DNA from: Rhodobacteraceae bacterium REDSEA-S34_B6
GTDB taxonomy: Bacteria > Pseudomonadota > Alphaproteobacteria > Rhodobacterales > Rhodobacteraceae
Assembly: GCA_001627925.1 (NCBI GenBank)
Contig: LUQC01000102.1
Location: forward strand, 64,152-128,151
Reading direction: 5' to 3'
DNA length: 64,000 nt
The notes below the pieces were generated by a model. The model saw nothing but the letters and a program-made list of their open reading frames with translations, searched no databases and was not told where the DNA came from. Of this stretch, positions 39,784 to 50,442 are shown piece by piece (position 1 is the stretch's first letter; each line of letters opens with the position of its first letter). Both the position numbers and the translations under genes were made by a program.

Positions 39784-42336
39784 ATGGCAAAAAAAAGTAA
39801 TCAGGAAATCTTTCTGAAAGACTATAAGGCCCCTGCTTATTTAGTAGACGCAGTGGAACTCAATTTTGAACTACATCCAAGTAGAACTAAAGTTTACTCT
39901 AAAATCAGTTTCCGTAAAAATCCTAATCCAAATTCAGCAAATAAATTTTTTTTAAATGGAGAAAAATTAATTTTCCTTAACGCTAAAATCGATGGGAATA
40001 CAGTACATCCAAAGCTACAAAAAGACGGTCTCGAATGTGACGTCCCCGACGGCCCTTTCCTGTGGGAGTGCCTGGTAGAGATAGATCCCTCTAGTAACAC
40101 CTCATTGGAGGGGTTATATATGTCAAATGGTATGTACTGCACTCAATGTGAGGCAGAAGGCTTTAGAAAAATATGCTACTATCCAGATCGCCCCGACGTT
40201 TTAGCACCATTTGTTGTTAGTATTCGCGGACCTTCACCAGTCTTATTGTCAAATGGCAATCTTATTTCGAGTGAAAAGGGCTTTTCAAAGTGGTCGGACC
40301 CCTGGCCAAAACCAGCATACCTTTTCGCATTAGTTGCTGGAGATTTAGAGAAAGTATCAGACGAATTTACAACGCAGCAAGGCTGTCATATCGACCTTAA
40401 TATTTATGTAAGAAAGGGCGATGAGGACAAATGTCAGTTTGCAATCAGATCTTTAAAAAAAGCTATGAAATGGGATGAAGAGCGCTATGGACGACAATAT
40501 GATCTTGAGGTTTTCAATATCGTTGCGGTTGATGATTTCAATATGGGGGCCATGGAAAATAAGGGGCTAAATATTTTCAATTCGAAGTGTGTTCTGACAC
40601 ATCCCAGAAAAAGTACCGATACCGATTTTGAATATGTTGAGGGTATAATTGCTCATGAATATTTTCATAATTGGACAGGAAATCGTGTAACCTGCCGAGA
40701 TTGGTTTCAGCTGTGTTTAAAAGAAGGGCTCACAGTTTTCAGAGATGCACAATTTACATCTGATTTAAGGGACCCCTCAGTTAAAAGAATTCAAGATGCC
40801 CGGGTTATTAAAGGGCCTCAATTTCGAGAGGATGCCGGCCCACTTTCACATCCGGTAAGACCCGATAGCTTTGTTGAAATTAATAACTTCTATACTTTGA
40901 CCGTTTATGAAAAAGGTGCTGAACTAATTGGTATGCTTAAGCTATTAGTTGGTGAGAAAAATTACTATTCGGCACTAGATTTATACTTTGAACGACATGA
41001 TGGTCAGGCGGCTACAATTGAAGACTGGATCAAAGTATTTGAGGATGTCACCAATCAAAATCTTGACCAATTCATGCTTTGGTACTCCCAAGCTGGAACA
41101 CCTAAAGTAAACGTGATTGAGCGATATGGCGAAAATACCCTGACTTTAGATTTTGAACAAATTCTGCCCAACAATCGCACAAAGAAATTACAACCAATGG
41201 TTATCCCAATCTCAATAGGCCTTCTGGATGAAAATGGTATAGATTTAATTGAAACGAAGGTATTCGAACTTAAAAAGCCAAAAGATACACTCACATTTAA
41301 AGGAATTGAGAAAAAGCCAACAGTATCTCTTTTAAGAAAATTTTCTGCTCCAGTAACAATAGAGCGAGAGATCACAGACCAAGACAGGCTAACTCTTCTT
41401 ACAAAAGATAGTGATGCATACAATCGGTGGGATGCCTCACAGCAGTTAATGTTAGCAAGCTTTGAAAAGATTGCGTATCAAAAACAAGACCCAAGCGACG
41501 AATTAATAAATGCATTTTGCCAAATAATGCAGGATCAAAAATTAATGCCGGCTTTTCGCGCACAATTGCTTTCACAACCCTCAATTTCAGAAATTATCGC
41601 ACATTTTTTTGAAAATAATTTGCCCATAGATCCTGAAATGATTTACACTGCAAAAAAAATATTTTCCCAAAAACTGGCAGAAAATTCTAATCAATTTTTA
41701 GAGCAATTATTTCATTCTCTGACCCAGAACGTAAAATATGAACCGTCAGCAGATCAGGCAGGAGAGCGTTCACTGAAGAATATTTTGCTTGGTCTGCTGA
41801 CGAAGGTAGATAACGGGGAAAGTGCCGGAAAGCAGTTTGCCGGGGCAGATAATATGACCGACGAAGTGGCTGCATTAAGTGTGCTAATTCAAAATGACTT
41901 AGTATCAACAGAAATTGATAGTTTTTATGAGAGGTGGGCTGACGACCGTCTAGTCATTGACAAATGGTTTATGCTGCAAACATCGTTAAGTCAGCCTAGT
42001 AAATCCCTCGAAATCACAAAAACTTTAACAAAACACCCTGACTTTAACAAAAAAAATCCAAATCGATTTCGAGCCACCGTTGGTGGATTTACTCAAAACT
42101 TGGTTGCTTTCCATAGAGCAGATGGGGCAGGTTATAAGTTTTTAGCCAGTTGGATCAGAAAAATTGATACTTTAAATCCACAATTAGCAGCTAGAACCTG
42201 CACAGCATTTCAAAACTGGAAACAGTTTGATAACCTGCGCCAGAATAAAATCTCTGTAGAACTTACAAAGTTACTTAAAGTCGACAAGCTAAGCAAAGAC
42301 ACAAACGAAATGATTTCGCGGATACTAAATAATTGA
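39784..42336 (+). CDS. pepN: Aminopeptidase N (M1 family)
   Basis: This 850-residue cytoplasmic zinc aminopeptidase of the proteobacterial PepN type carries the substrate-recognition motif FNMGAMENKGLNIFN and the zinc site HEYFHNWTGNRVTCRDWFQ with the distal ligand Glu in LKEGLTVF. The N-terminal beta saddle and the long C-terminal helical domain account for the length. It removes N-terminal residues from peptides, fitting the peptide importer elsewhere in the window. A hairpin at 42364-42391 lies downstream. Confidence 0.95.
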   Translation: MAKKSNQEIFLKDYKAPAYLVDAVELNFELHPSRTKVYSKISFRKNPNPNSANKFFLNGEKLIFLNAKIDGNTVHPKLQKDGLECDVPDGPFLWECLVEIDPSSNTSLEGLYMSNGMYCTQCEAEGFRKICYYPDRPDVLAPFVVSIRGPSPVLLSNGNLISSEKGFSKWSDPWPKPAYLFALVAGDLEKVSDEFTTQQGCHIDLNIYVRKGDEDKCQFAIRSLKKAMKWDEERYGRQYDLEVFNIVAVDDFNMGAMENKGLNIFNSKCVLTHPRKSTDTDFEYVEGIIAHEYFHNWTGNRVTCRDWFQLCLKEGLTVFRDAQFTSDLRDPSVKRIQDARVIKGPQFREDAGPLSHPVRPDSFVEINNFYTLTVYEKGAELIGMLKLLVGEKNYYSALDLYFERHDGQAATIEDWIKVFEDVTNQNLDQFMLWYSQAGTPKVNVIERYGENTLTLDFEQILPNNRTKKLQPMVIPISIGLLDENGIDLIETKVFELKKPKDTLTFKGIEKKPTVSLLRKFSAPVTIEREITDQDRLTLLTKDSDAYNRWDASQQLMLASFEKIAYQKQDPSDELINAFCQIMQDQKLMPAFRAQLLSQPSISEIIAHFFENNLPIDPEMIYTAKKIFSQKLAENSNQFLEQLFHSLTQNVKYEPSADQAGERSLKNILLGLLTKVDNGESAGKQFAGADNMTDEVAALSVLIQNDLVSTEIDSFYERWADDRLVIDKWFMLQTSLSQPSKSLEITKTLTKHPDFNKKNPNRFRATVGGFTQNLVAFHRADGAGYKFLASWIRKIDTLNPQLAARTCTAFQNWKQFDNLRQNKISVELTKLLKVDKLSKDTNEMISRILNN

Positions 42337-42363
42337 ACGGTCCTGAATGTTTAAGCTCCCCAT

Positions 42364-42391
42364 ATGAGATTTAATTTAAAATAAATCTCAT
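42364..42391 (+). terminator. AT-rich hairpin after pepN
   Basis: ATGAGATTTA and TAAATCTCAT form a perfect 10-bp stem with an 8-base loop, followed by TTAAT. It may terminate pepN or act as an operator for the following gatB; the T tract is short. Confidence 0.45.
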
Positions 42392-42457
42392 TTAATCTAG
42401 ATTGCAACATTGTTTCATCTTAGTTAATGAGTTCGTATATTAGATTGGAAGAATAAG

Positions 42458-43660
42458 ATGCTGGATATAAACTATTCATCCCCCAAACCGACAGTCATAC
42501 CGGGCGCAAGACATGATTGGGAATTAGTGATTGGTATGGAAGTTCATGCACAGGTTTCGTCAAAGTCAAAGTTATTTTCCGGAGCATCAACCCAATTTGG
42601 AAATGAGCCAAATTCTAATGTATCATTCGTTGATGCTGCGATGCCGGGGATGCTGCCCGTAGTCAACGACTACTGTGTCGAGCAGGCGGTTAGAACTGGC
42701 TTAGGGTTAAAAGCAAAAATAAACCTTTGGAGTGCTTTTGACCGAAAAAATTATTTTTACCCAGACCTGCCACAGGGTTATCAGATTAGCCAATTATATC
42801 ATCCGATAGTGGGTGAGGGCGAAGTTATTGTGAATATGGAACCCGGAGTTGCGCGAAGAGTTCGGATCGAGCGCATCCACATGGAGCAAGACGCGGGAAA
42901 ATCAATTCACGATATGGATCCAGATATGTCTTTTGTGGATTTAAATCGAACTGGAGTTTGCCTGATGGAGATTGTCAGTAGACCAGATATTCGTGGCCCA
43001 GAAGAAGCTGCTGCATATGTGGGAAAACTTCGGCAAATAATGCGTTATTTGGGGACATGCGACGGTAATATGCAAAATGGAAATTTGCGTGCAGATGTAA
43101 ATGTTTCTGTATGCCAATCGGGTACTTTTGAAGAATTTATAGAAACTGGTGATTTTAGCGTGTTGGGCACTCGTTGCGAGATAAAAAATATGAACTCAAT
43201 GCGTTTCATTCAACAAGCAATTGAAGTTGAAGCAAAACGTCAAATAAAGATTTTGGAGAGTGGTGGAACCGTCGATCAGGAAACGAGGCTATATGACCCT
43301 GAAAAGGGCGAAACAAGATCAATGCGATCAAAAGAAGAGGCTCATGATTATCGCTATTTTCCAGACCCAGACTTACTGCCTTTGGAATTGGAACAATCCT
43401 GGGTGGATGAAATAGCCTTATCTCTACCCGAGCTTCCTGATGACAAGAAAGCTCGTTTCATATCGTCATTTGGTTTAAGCGAATATGACGCAAGCGTGTT
43501 GACAGCTGAAGTGGAAGCCGCAAACTATTTTGAAACGGTTGCAGCTAATCGAGATGGTAAGATGGCTGCTAATTGGGTAATAAATGAGCTGTTTGGTCGC
43601 CTAAAAAAAGATGACCTGGACATAACGGCCCGATGCAACTCGGGCAAATCATCGACTTAA
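42458..43660 (+). CDS. gatB: Aspartyl/glutamyl-tRNA amidotransferase subunit B, main fragment
   Basis: GatB is the kinase/transamidase subunit of GatCAB, which makes Gln-tRNA(Gln) or Asn-tRNA(Asn) from mischarged tRNA. The N-terminus ([20 protein letters not shown]), [18 protein letters not shown] and [19 protein letters not shown] are canonical. The frame is normal to [19 protein letters not shown] and then ends after a dozen unrelated residues. The missing C-terminal part continues in another frame at 43633-43956. Alignment from memory suggests a loss of about four codons plus one base at this point. Confidence 0.9.
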   Translation: MLDINYSSPKPTVIPGARHDWELVIGMEVHAQVSSKSKLFSGASTQFGNEPNSNVSFVDAAMPGMLPVVNDYCVEQAVRTGLGLKAKINLWSAFDRKNYFYPDLPQGYQISQLYHPIVGEGEVIVNMEPGVARRVRIERIHMEQDAGKSIHDMDPDMSFVDLNRTGVCLMEIVSRPDIRGPEEAAAYVGKLRQIMRYLGTCDGNMQNGNLRADVNVSVCQSGTFEEFIETGDFSVLGTRCEIKNMNSMRFIQQAIEVEAKRQIKILESGGTVDQETRLYDPEKGETRSMRSKEEAHDYRYFPDPDLLPLELEQSWVDEIALSLPELPDDKKARFISSFGLSEYDASVLTAEVEAANYFETVAANRDGKMAANWVINELFGRLKKDDLDITARCNSGKSST

Positions 43661-43956
43661 TCAAAAATGGTGAAATTAATGGCAAAATAGCAAAAGAGTT
43701 ATTCGAGATTGTTTACAGTGAAGGCGGTGAACCAGCCGAGCTAGTTGATAAACGGGGAATGAAGCAAGTCACTGACACAGTCGCGATAGAAAAAGCAGTT
43801 GCGGAGATAATTAGTGCAAATCCCGATCAGGTTGAAAAGGCGAAACTTAATCCAAAATTAATCGGTTGGTTCGTTGGTCAGGTAATGAAAGCTACTGGTG
43901 GCAAAGCAAACCCAAAAACCGTTAATGAACTTGTTGCAGCTAAGCTTAACTCATAA
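43633..43956 (+). CDS. gatB: Aspartyl/glutamyl-tRNA amidotransferase subunit B, C-terminal fragment
   Basis: This 107-residue frame supplies the YqeY/GatB C-terminal tail: [39 protein letters not shown] and [19 protein letters not shown]. The tail binds the tRNA outside corner. Its ATG is the natural internal Met before QLGQIID and there is no clear ribosome site, so separate translation is doubtful. Together the two frames make one gatB of about 500 codons with a frameshift at 43630-43645. Because GatCAB is normally essential in alphaproteobacteria, a sequence error is a serious possibility. Confidence 0.85.
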   Translation: MQLGQIIDLIKNGEINGKIAKELFEIVYSEGGEPAELVDKRGMKQVTDTVAIEKAVAEIISANPDQVEKAKLNPKLIGWFVGQVMKATGGKANPKTVNELVAAKLNS

Positions 43957-44016
43957 AAATTGAGCCCTAACTATTCCGTGTCATCAATTAAAGTTTAGGG
44001 TTAGATGCATACAAAA

Positions 44017-44277
44017 TTACTCAGACTTTAAATCGAGTGCTAGTGCATGGATCTCGTTTAGCAGGTCCTTTCCAAGTGCTTCATGCACAGCTCGGTGTCT
44101 CGCAATTAGGGACAAAGTCTCAAAACCTTTCCAAACAATTTTTATTTTGAAATGGCTTTCTCCTCCTTCTGCAAAGCCCGCATGACCACGATGACTTTCG
44201 CTATCATCAACAACAGATATTTCTGACCCTTTGAACGAGGCCTCTAAAGCCTTATTTATTCGATCTGTTTTGGTCAT
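44017..44277 (-). CDS. BolA family protein
   Basis: This 86-residue BolA fold contains DRINKALEASFKGSEISVVD, a HRGHAGFAEGGESHFKIKIV core and RHRAVHEALGKDL. BolA proteins partner monothiol glutaredoxins in iron-sulfur handling. The conserved His residues (RGH, RHRAVHE) are present. It is divergent from the J-domain gene, a neighbour pair typical of Rhodobacteraceae. Confidence 0.9.
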   Translation of the reverse strand: MTKTDRINKALEASFKGSEISVVDDSESHRGHAGFAEGGESHFKIKIVWKGFETLSLIARHRAVHEALGKDLLNEIHALALDLKSE

Positions 44278-44350
44278 TTTGAATAATTACCTCTTCAATT
44301 TACTTTTAATTAATGTATGATTTAACGCTCGAGTCGAAAAGGTATAATTA

Positions 44351-44986
44351 ATGACCGAAAAACCTGATCCATTTGGATTTGATATATCTGTTTCTTCGGC
44401 AAAGAAGAACAAACCTCGCACAAGGCGTGGAATGTCCGGCGAAAGCGAGACATCGAGGAGGCTTTGCGACCATGAAGGCTGCGAAAATGCAGGAAAATTT
44501 CGAGCCCCAAAAGCACCTGACGTTCTAGACGATTTTTTTTGGTTCTGCAAAGATCATGTTCGCGAGTATAATCAAAAATGGAATTTTTTCCAGAACCAGA
44601 CTGAAGCAGAATTGAATGCGCAAATGTCAAAGGACAAAGTTTGGGAAAGAGAAACTAAATCTTGGAGAGATCCTGAATCAAGAGCTTGGGCAAGGCTTGG
44701 AATAGAAGACCCCCACCAAGTTTTGGGAGAAAATGCGACAAAAAACCCTGGGCGTGCCGGGACCAGTGCTGGTCATACTAGGCGGCTACCCGCTACCGAA
44801 AGGCGAGCAGTGGAAATTCTTGAAGCAAAAGATAGTTGGTCAAAGCCAGAAATTCGCAAGGCCTATAAGGCACTTATTAAAATACTGCATCCAGATATGA
44901 ATGGTGGAGATAGAAGCCAGGAAGAGCAGTTACAACAAGTTATGTGGGCATGGGATCAAATTAAGGATAGCAGAAATTTCAAATAG
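44351..44986 (+). CDS. J-domain protein (DnaJ-like co-chaperone)
   Basis: The 211-residue protein has a C-terminal J domain only: about residues 145-205, with EIRKAYKALIKILHPDMNGG containing the HPD tripeptide that stimulates DnaK ATPase. The N-terminal half holds a small Cys/His cluster (CDHEGCENAGKF ... FFWFCKDH) that may bind zinc. It lacks the Gly/Phe and zinc-finger parts of DnaJ itself. AAGG lies nine bases before the ATG. In relatives it is followed by cobS and cobT; here msrB is inserted on the other strand. Confidence 0.88.
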   Translation: MTEKPDPFGFDISVSSAKKNKPRTRRGMSGESETSRRLCDHEGCENAGKFRAPKAPDVLDDFFWFCKDHVREYNQKWNFFQNQTEAELNAQMSKDKVWERETKSWRDPESRAWARLGIEDPHQVLGENATKNPGRAGTSAGHTRRLPATERRAVEILEAKDSWSKPEIRKAYKALIKILHPDMNGGDRSQEEQLQQVMWAWDQIKDSRNFK

Positions 44987-44993
44987 CGAAGTA

Positions 44994-45467
44994 CTAAGTT
45001 CTTCGGAAAACTAAGCTAATGCCATTAATACAATGTCTCTTCCCAGTTGGCTGCGGCCCATCATCGAATATATGTCCTAAATGTGAACCACAGTTGCTAC
45101 AGTGGCATTCTGTTCGGATCATAAAAAACTTTCCATCTATTCTTGTGCCAATTGCACCATCAATGGCTTTTGAGAAACTTGGCCATCCGGTACCTGAATC
45201 ATACTTGTAGCGAGACATATATAGTTTTTGATCACACCCCTTGCAGTGATATGTGCCTGTTTCATAGTTTGAATTCAATGGAGATGTGAACGCACGTTCG
45301 GTAGCTTCCTCTCTCATAACGGCAAATTCAAATGGAGTAAGTCTGGTTTTCCATTCACTTTTAGTTAACCGAAAAGGAAATTCAGCAATCTCTTCTTTTG
45401 CAAAGATTGACTGCGTTGGAATAACCATTGTTGCAAGACCTAGTTTGAGTAAAGAACGTCTATTCAT
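44994..45467 (-). CDS. msrB: Exported peptide-methionine (R)-S-oxide reductase MsrB
   Basis: MsrB reduces methionine-R-sulfoxide in proteins. The 157-residue chain starts MNRRSLLKLGLATMVIPTQS, a Tat-like twin-arginine signal, so the enzyme is probably periplasmic. The zinc cysteines CKGC and CSNC, the YDSGTGWPSF motif and the catalytic Cys in KRHCINGISL are present. It lies between the J-domain gene and cobS on the opposite strand, ending eight bases from the J-domain stop. Confidence 0.92.
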   Translation of the reverse strand: MNRRSLLKLGLATMVIPTQSIFAKEEIAEFPFRLTKSEWKTRLTPFEFAVMREEATERAFTSPLNSNYETGTYHCKGCDQKLYMSRYKYDSGTGWPSFSKAIDGAIGTRIDGKFFMIRTECHCSNCGSHLGHIFDDGPQPTGKRHCINGISLVFRRT

Positions 45468-45664
45468 AAATTATCTCTTGTCATGTTTGCTACTGGATAT
45501 ATCTGGTTCGTTAAAGGTGAATTTCAACTTCAAGCATTGAGTTAAAAGTATTGTGAAGGTTAGTAATAGTCAAAAATATACAATTTATTTATCTTGGAAC
45601 TCTTGAACAGCAGCAATTATTAGTGCACCAGTGAACTTCATAAGCCGAATATAAGGAAAAAATT

Positions 45665-46651
45665 ATGGCCGATGGCTCTAAAATCATGGAAAACAACCCC
45701 ACAGAGGATATTTCGGTCAGAGAAGTTTTTGGTATCGACTCAGATATGATCGTAAAAGGGTTCTCGGAACGAGCCAATCGAGTTCCAGAGGTTGATGAAA
45801 CATACAAATTCGATCCAGATACAACCTTAGCCATACTGGCAGGCTTTAATCATAATCGGAGGGTTATGATCCAAGGTTATCACGGCACAGGTAAATCAAC
45901 CCATATTGAACAAGTAGCTGCAAGATTAAACTGGCCCGCAGTAAGGGTTAATCTTGATAGTCATATTAGTAGAATAGACTTGATAGGTAAGGACGCGATT
46001 AAGCTTAAGGACGGTAAGCAAGTTACTGAATTTCATGAAGGAATTTTACCTTGGGCTTTGAGAAACCCAGTGGCTATTGTTTTTGACGAATATGATGCAG
46101 GCAGAGCAGACGTGATGTTTGTGATCCAGCGAGTCTTAGAGCACGATGGGAAATTAACACTACTAGATCAAAACGAAATTATCACACCCCATAGTAATTT
46201 CAGATTGTTTGCCACCTCAAACACCGTCGGGTTAGGTGATACAACTGGCCTGTATCACGGAACACAACAAATTAACCAAGCTCAAATGGATCGATGGTCC
46301 CTAGTTGCGACCTTGAATTATCTATCAGTGGAGGTGGAAAGCGCAATAGTGCTTGCTAAATCGCCAAGCTACGATAGTGAAGAAGGCAAGCGTGTTATAA
46401 AGCAAATGGTTACCGTGGCTGATCTCACGCGAACTGCATTTATGAACGGAGATTTATCTACCGTTATGAGCCCAAGAACGGTTATAAATTGGGCAAGTAA
46501 CACAGAAATTTTCAAAGATGTGGGTTATGCTTTTCGATTAACCTTTTTAAACAAATGTGACGAGCTCGAAAGGCAAATAGTAGCTGAATTTTTTCAACGT
46601 TGTTTTGATGAAGAGTTACCAGAAAGTGCAGCAAGCGCAAGTCTGGAGTAG
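45665..46651 (+). CDS. cobS: Aerobic cobaltochelatase subunit CobS
   Basis: CobS is the AAA+ ATPase subunit that works with CobT and CobN to insert cobalt into hydrogenobyrinate a,c-diamide in aerobic B12 synthesis. The 328 residues include Walker [11 protein letters not shown] near residue 75, Walker [11 protein letters not shown] and the sensor motif LFATSNT. AAGGA lies eight bases before the ATG. cobT follows after 86 bases. CobN is not in the window. No cobalamin riboswitch is visible upstream. Confidence 0.95.
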   Translation: MADGSKIMENNPTEDISVREVFGIDSDMIVKGFSERANRVPEVDETYKFDPDTTLAILAGFNHNRRVMIQGYHGTGKSTHIEQVAARLNWPAVRVNLDSHISRIDLIGKDAIKLKDGKQVTEFHEGILPWALRNPVAIVFDEYDAGRADVMFVIQRVLEHDGKLTLLDQNEIITPHSNFRLFATSNTVGLGDTTGLYHGTQQINQAQMDRWSLVATLNYLSVEVESAIVLAKSPSYDSEEGKRVIKQMVTVADLTRTAFMNGDLSTVMSPRTVINWASNTEIFKDVGYAFRLTFLNKCDELERQIVAEFFQRCFDEELPESAASASLE

Positions 46652-46737
46652 AATAATATTATTATGAGCAATAATTAGCCATCAACTAAAAATTATATAA
46701 GTGATCTGGCAAAGCTTAAACATTTCTTGAGTCTATT

Positions 46738-48609
46738 ATGGTTTCAAAATCAGACAATCCTGCCGATCCATTCAAAAAAGCCCTAGCAGAGGCAACTAAA
46801 GTTTTGGCTGACAACCCAGAACTTTCTATTAACTACTCAGTTGATCCATCGGGTGTCTCTGGAGACAATATCAGGCTTCCCCAAGTCAGCAGGCGCATGA
46901 CTAAAGAAGAAGTTCTTCTGGCTCGAGGAACAGCTGATGCTCTCGCCATGCATCATAAATACCATAATTCTGATTTACATTCACGATTTGCCCCAGATGG
47001 TCCCATGGCAAGAGAGATATATGAAGCGATGGAAACTGCCAGATGCGAAGCGATCGGGGCAAAAGATATGCCAGGTACTACTGGCAACATTAATGCAAAA
47101 ATCGGCGTTGAAGCAAAACGAAAGGGTTTTGATAAATTGACAGATCGCGCTGATGCCCCACTTGCAGACGCCGCAGCTTATTTAATTAGAACTCTAACGA
47201 CTAAAAAAGATCTTCCTTCCTCAGCAAACAACGTGTTAAATTTGTGGAAGGATTTTATTCTGGACCAAGCAGAGACTACAATAGAAAATCTGACTGAAAA
47301 TTTGGATAATCAGGAAAGGTTCGCAAAATTCTCTCGTCAAATAATTACTGACTTAGGTTACGGAGATCAGCTAGGTGACGAACCCGAAGCCGAAGACGAT
47401 GAAAATCAAGAACAGCAGGACGAGAATGAGGAACAAGCTGATGACCCCGAGAGCTCAGGAACAGATGAAAACAATGATGAGACTCTAGACGCAGAAGACC
47501 AACAAAGTCAGGACGAACAACAAGACTCTGCCCAAGCGCAAATGAGTAGTGAAGACAGCTCTGATGAGGACTTTGACGATCAGGAATTGCCTGACGGAGA
47601 AGCTCCACTGGAACCGCCACCTGTACAACCTATTTCTGACGCCGACCCAAATTATCAAGTTTTCGAGACAAATTTTGACGAGGAAATAAGGGCGGAAGAC
47701 CTTGCCGAGCAAGTTGAGTTAGAGAGATTAAGAGCATATTTGGATCAACAACTCGAACCATTAAAAGGGGCAGTAAGCAGGCTTGCGAACAAGCTTCAAA
47801 GACGTCTACAAGCACAGCAAAACCGTAGCTGGTTATTCGATCTTGAAGAGGGAATTCTTGACGCTGGAAGACTTGCTAGGGTTATCACAAATCCAACAAC
47901 TTCTCTCAGTTTTAAAATAGAAAAGGATACTGAATTCAGAGATACCGTAGTGACTTTACTTTTGGATAACTCTGGATCAATGCGTGGGAGGCCGATTTCG
48001 ATAGCAGCAATATGTGCAGATGTGTTGGCACGCACATTGGAACGCTGCAACGTGAAAGTTGAAATTTTAGGATTTACAACTCGTGCTTGGAAAGGAGGCC
48101 AATCTCGCGAAGCTTGGCTGAATCAGGATCGACCACAACAGCCCGGTCGTTTGAACGATTTACGTCACATAATTTACAAAGGAGCCGACGCCCCTTGGCG
48201 CCGTGCACGCTCTAATCTTGGACTTATGATGAAAGAAGGGCTTCTTAAAGAAAACATTGATGGTGAGGCGTTAGAATGGGCACACCGACGCATGACCGCG
48301 CGTCCAGAAGCTAGAAAGATTTTAATGGTAATTTCGGACGGGGCCCCGGTAGACGACAGCACCTTATCCGTAAACCCTGCTAATTACCTAGAGAAACACC
48401 TACGAGATGTTATATCAATGGTAGAAAAAATAAAAAATGTCGAACTTTTGGCAATTGGGATTGGTCATGATGTGACCCGCTACTACGATCGTGCAGTTAC
48501 CATAACAGACGTTGAGCAACTAGCAGGAGCAATGACTGAGCAGCTCGCTGCCCTATTCGATAGCGATCCAAAAGCTAGAGCCCGAGTGAATCAACTCAAA
48601 AGAGGCTAA
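46738..48609 (+). CDS. cobT: Aerobic cobaltochelatase subunit CobT
   Basis: CobT is the magnesium-chelatase-D-like partner of CobS. The 623 residues have an N-terminal helical part, a long Asp/Glu/Gln-rich low-complexity linker (about residues 215-290), and a C-terminal von Willebrand A domain with the MIDAS motif [15 protein letters not shown] near residue 405. The length is normal for the family. The downstream M24 peptidase gene begins six bases after the stop and is probably co-transcribed. Confidence 0.95.
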   Translation: MVSKSDNPADPFKKALAEATKVLADNPELSINYSVDPSGVSGDNIRLPQVSRRMTKEEVLLARGTADALAMHHKYHNSDLHSRFAPDGPMAREIYEAMETARCEAIGAKDMPGTTGNINAKIGVEAKRKGFDKLTDRADAPLADAAAYLIRTLTTKKDLPSSANNVLNLWKDFILDQAETTIENLTENLDNQERFAKFSRQIITDLGYGDQLGDEPEAEDDENQEQQDENEEQADDPESSGTDENNDETLDAEDQQSQDEQQDSAQAQMSSEDSSDEDFDDQELPDGEAPLEPPPVQPISDADPNYQVFETNFDEEIRAEDLAEQVELERLRAYLDQQLEPLKGAVSRLANKLQRRLQAQQNRSWLFDLEEGILDAGRLARVITNPTTSLSFKIEKDTEFRDTVVTLLLDNSGSMRGRPISIAAICADVLARTLERCNVKVEILGFTTRAWKGGQSREAWLNQDRPQQPGRLNDLRHIIYKGADAPWRRARSNLGLMMKEGLLKENIDGEALEWAHRRMTARPEARKILMVISDGAPVDDSTLSVNPANYLEKHLRDVISMVEKIKNVELLAIGIGHDVTRYYDRAVTITDVEQLAGAMTEQLAALFDSDPKARARVNQLKRG

Positions 48610-48615
48610 CAATTA

Positions 48616-50433
48616 ATGCACAAAGAAAAAAGTTGTAAGTTTCAATCTTTCGCTTCTACCGGAGATCCGAAATTGGGTCCGAAGAGACTTGAAGCGTTGC
48701 AGGATCAAATTGCTAAAACGAATCTTGATGGTTTTCTTGTTCCACGCTCAGACTCTTTCAGAGGTGAGTATGTAGCTGAAAAAGATCAGCGTTTACGATG
48801 GCTTACTGGATTTGAAGGTTCTGCAGGAATCTGCGTTTTAGTTAATAAGCGGGTGGGTATTTTTGTCGATGGGCGCTACACGATTCAGGCAAAAAATCAA
48901 ACACTGCCACCTATAGAAATTATTAATTGGCCAAATATAAAAGTCACGGACTGGATAATGGAAATCACCAATAAGGGTAAAATTGGTTTTGACCCTTGGT
49001 TACACTCAGTCGATGAAATTGAGCAATATAGAAAATCAACAGAAAACACTAATATCGTCTTACAACCGACAGAGAATCTTATTGATATAATCTGGACGGA
49101 TCAGCCAGCCCCGCCAAATGCAAAAGCCTTTCGATACGAAGCCAAATTTGCAGGTGCGACACAAGTCAATAAAAGAAAAATATTAGCGAAAGAATTGAAA
49201 GACAATGGAAATTCGGCAGCAGTAATTACTTTACCAGAAGGAATTGCCTGGTTGTTAAACATACGGGGTGGAGATGTCGAACATTTACCGATTGTTCACG
49301 CTTTTGCTATTCTACATTCAAATTATAAAGTTGACCTTTTCGTAGATAAAACCAAAGTAGAAGACTTAAAAAAGCATTTTGGCAACGGCATTAAGTTATA
49401 CAATCAAAATGATTTTCTTTCACACCTTAAACAACTTACGGGTAGTATATGCATAGATAAGGCTAGTCTGCCATTTGCTGCTTTTGAAGCTCTGCTTTCA
49501 TCAAAAGTGACTTTGGACCCACGAGGAGACATAACAGCATTACCCAAAGCTTGTAAAAATGAGATTGAGCTAAGTAGAGCAAGAGAAGCCCATTTAATTG
49601 ATGCGGTAGCAATGTGTAAATTTCTTTGCTGGCTAAATTCCCAGTCGGAGAGTAAGCTAACCGAAATTGATTTAGTTATCTCACTCGAGACGTTCCGGTC
49701 TCAAAATCCAGAATTTTATGACATCAGCTTTGAAACAATTTGCGCAAGTGGACCAAATGCGGCCCTACCGCACTATCGGGTAAATTATGATAGTAATCGG
49801 GCTATAGAAAAAAACGAAGTAATACTAATCGACAGTGGCGGCCAATATAAAGGCGGAACAACTGACATTACTAGAACAACCGCCTTGGGTGAGGTTTCAG
49901 GCGAAATCAAGAAGGCCTTTACGTTGGTCCTTAAAGGAATGATCTCGATATCGAGGTTAAAATTTCCTAAGGGAATGGCGGGATGTGATTTAGATGCATT
50001 TGCTCGAGTGCACCTATGGTCGGAAGGACTAGACTTCGCTCATGGCACGGGACATGGTGTAGGACAATTTCTTTCTGTTCACGAAGGGCCACAGAGATTG
50101 AGTAGAACGTCAAAGGTTCCCTTTGAAACGGGAATGATCATATCAAATGAACCGGGTTTCTATAAAGAAGGACATTTTGGGATTCGGATTGAAAACCTTC
50201 TGGCAGTCACAAAAGCTCCAAAATTGGAAAACTCAACTGTTGAAGAAATGTTTATTTTTGAGACCCTTAATTTTGTCCCCATAGATAAAAATTTAATTGA
50301 TATAAGTCTGATGACGAACGAAGAAAAAGATTGGCTCAATGAGTATCATTTAAAGTGTCGAAAAAAAATCAGAGAAAACCTAGAAGAAAATGAAAAAATC
50401 TGGTTGGACCACGCAACAAAAAAAATCGAATAA
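48616..50433 (+). CDS. M24 family aminopeptidase P (Xaa-Pro aminopeptidase)
   Basis: This 605-residue three-domain enzyme resembles large (eukaryote-like) aminopeptidase P: two creatinase-like N-terminal domains (GFLVPRSDSFRGEYV near residue 37) and a C-terminal pita-bread domain. Metal ligands are seen in LIDSGGQYKGGTTDITRT (two Asp), HGTGHGVG (His), SNEPGFY (Glu) and GIRIENL (Glu). It removes N-terminal residues preceding proline. It is translationally close to cobT (six-base gap) without a functional link I can see. Confidence 0.9.
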   Translation: MHKEKSCKFQSFASTGDPKLGPKRLEALQDQIAKTNLDGFLVPRSDSFRGEYVAEKDQRLRWLTGFEGSAGICVLVNKRVGIFVDGRYTIQAKNQTLPPIEIINWPNIKVTDWIMEITNKGKIGFDPWLHSVDEIEQYRKSTENTNIVLQPTENLIDIIWTDQPAPPNAKAFRYEAKFAGATQVNKRKILAKELKDNGNSAAVITLPEGIAWLLNIRGGDVEHLPIVHAFAILHSNYKVDLFVDKTKVEDLKKHFGNGIKLYNQNDFLSHLKQLTGSICIDKASLPFAAFEALLSSKVTLDPRGDITALPKACKNEIELSRAREAHLIDAVAMCKFLCWLNSQSESKLTEIDLVISLETFRSQNPEFYDISFETICASGPNAALPHYRVNYDSNRAIEKNEVILIDSGGQYKGGTTDITRTTALGEVSGEIKKAFTLVLKGMISISRLKFPKGMAGCDLDAFARVHLWSEGLDFAHGTGHGVGQFLSVHEGPQRLSRTSKVPFETGMIISNEPGFYKEGHFGIRIENLLAVTKAPKLENSTVEEMFIFETLNFVPIDKNLIDISLMTNEEKDWLNEYHLKCRKKIRENLEENEKIWLDHATKKIE

Positions 50434-50442
50434 TTAAGATCT

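Noticed and set aside
45468-45664. Cobalamin riboswitch before cobS
   Set aside because: No B12-box-like segment or long structured leader is visible in this 197-base gap.
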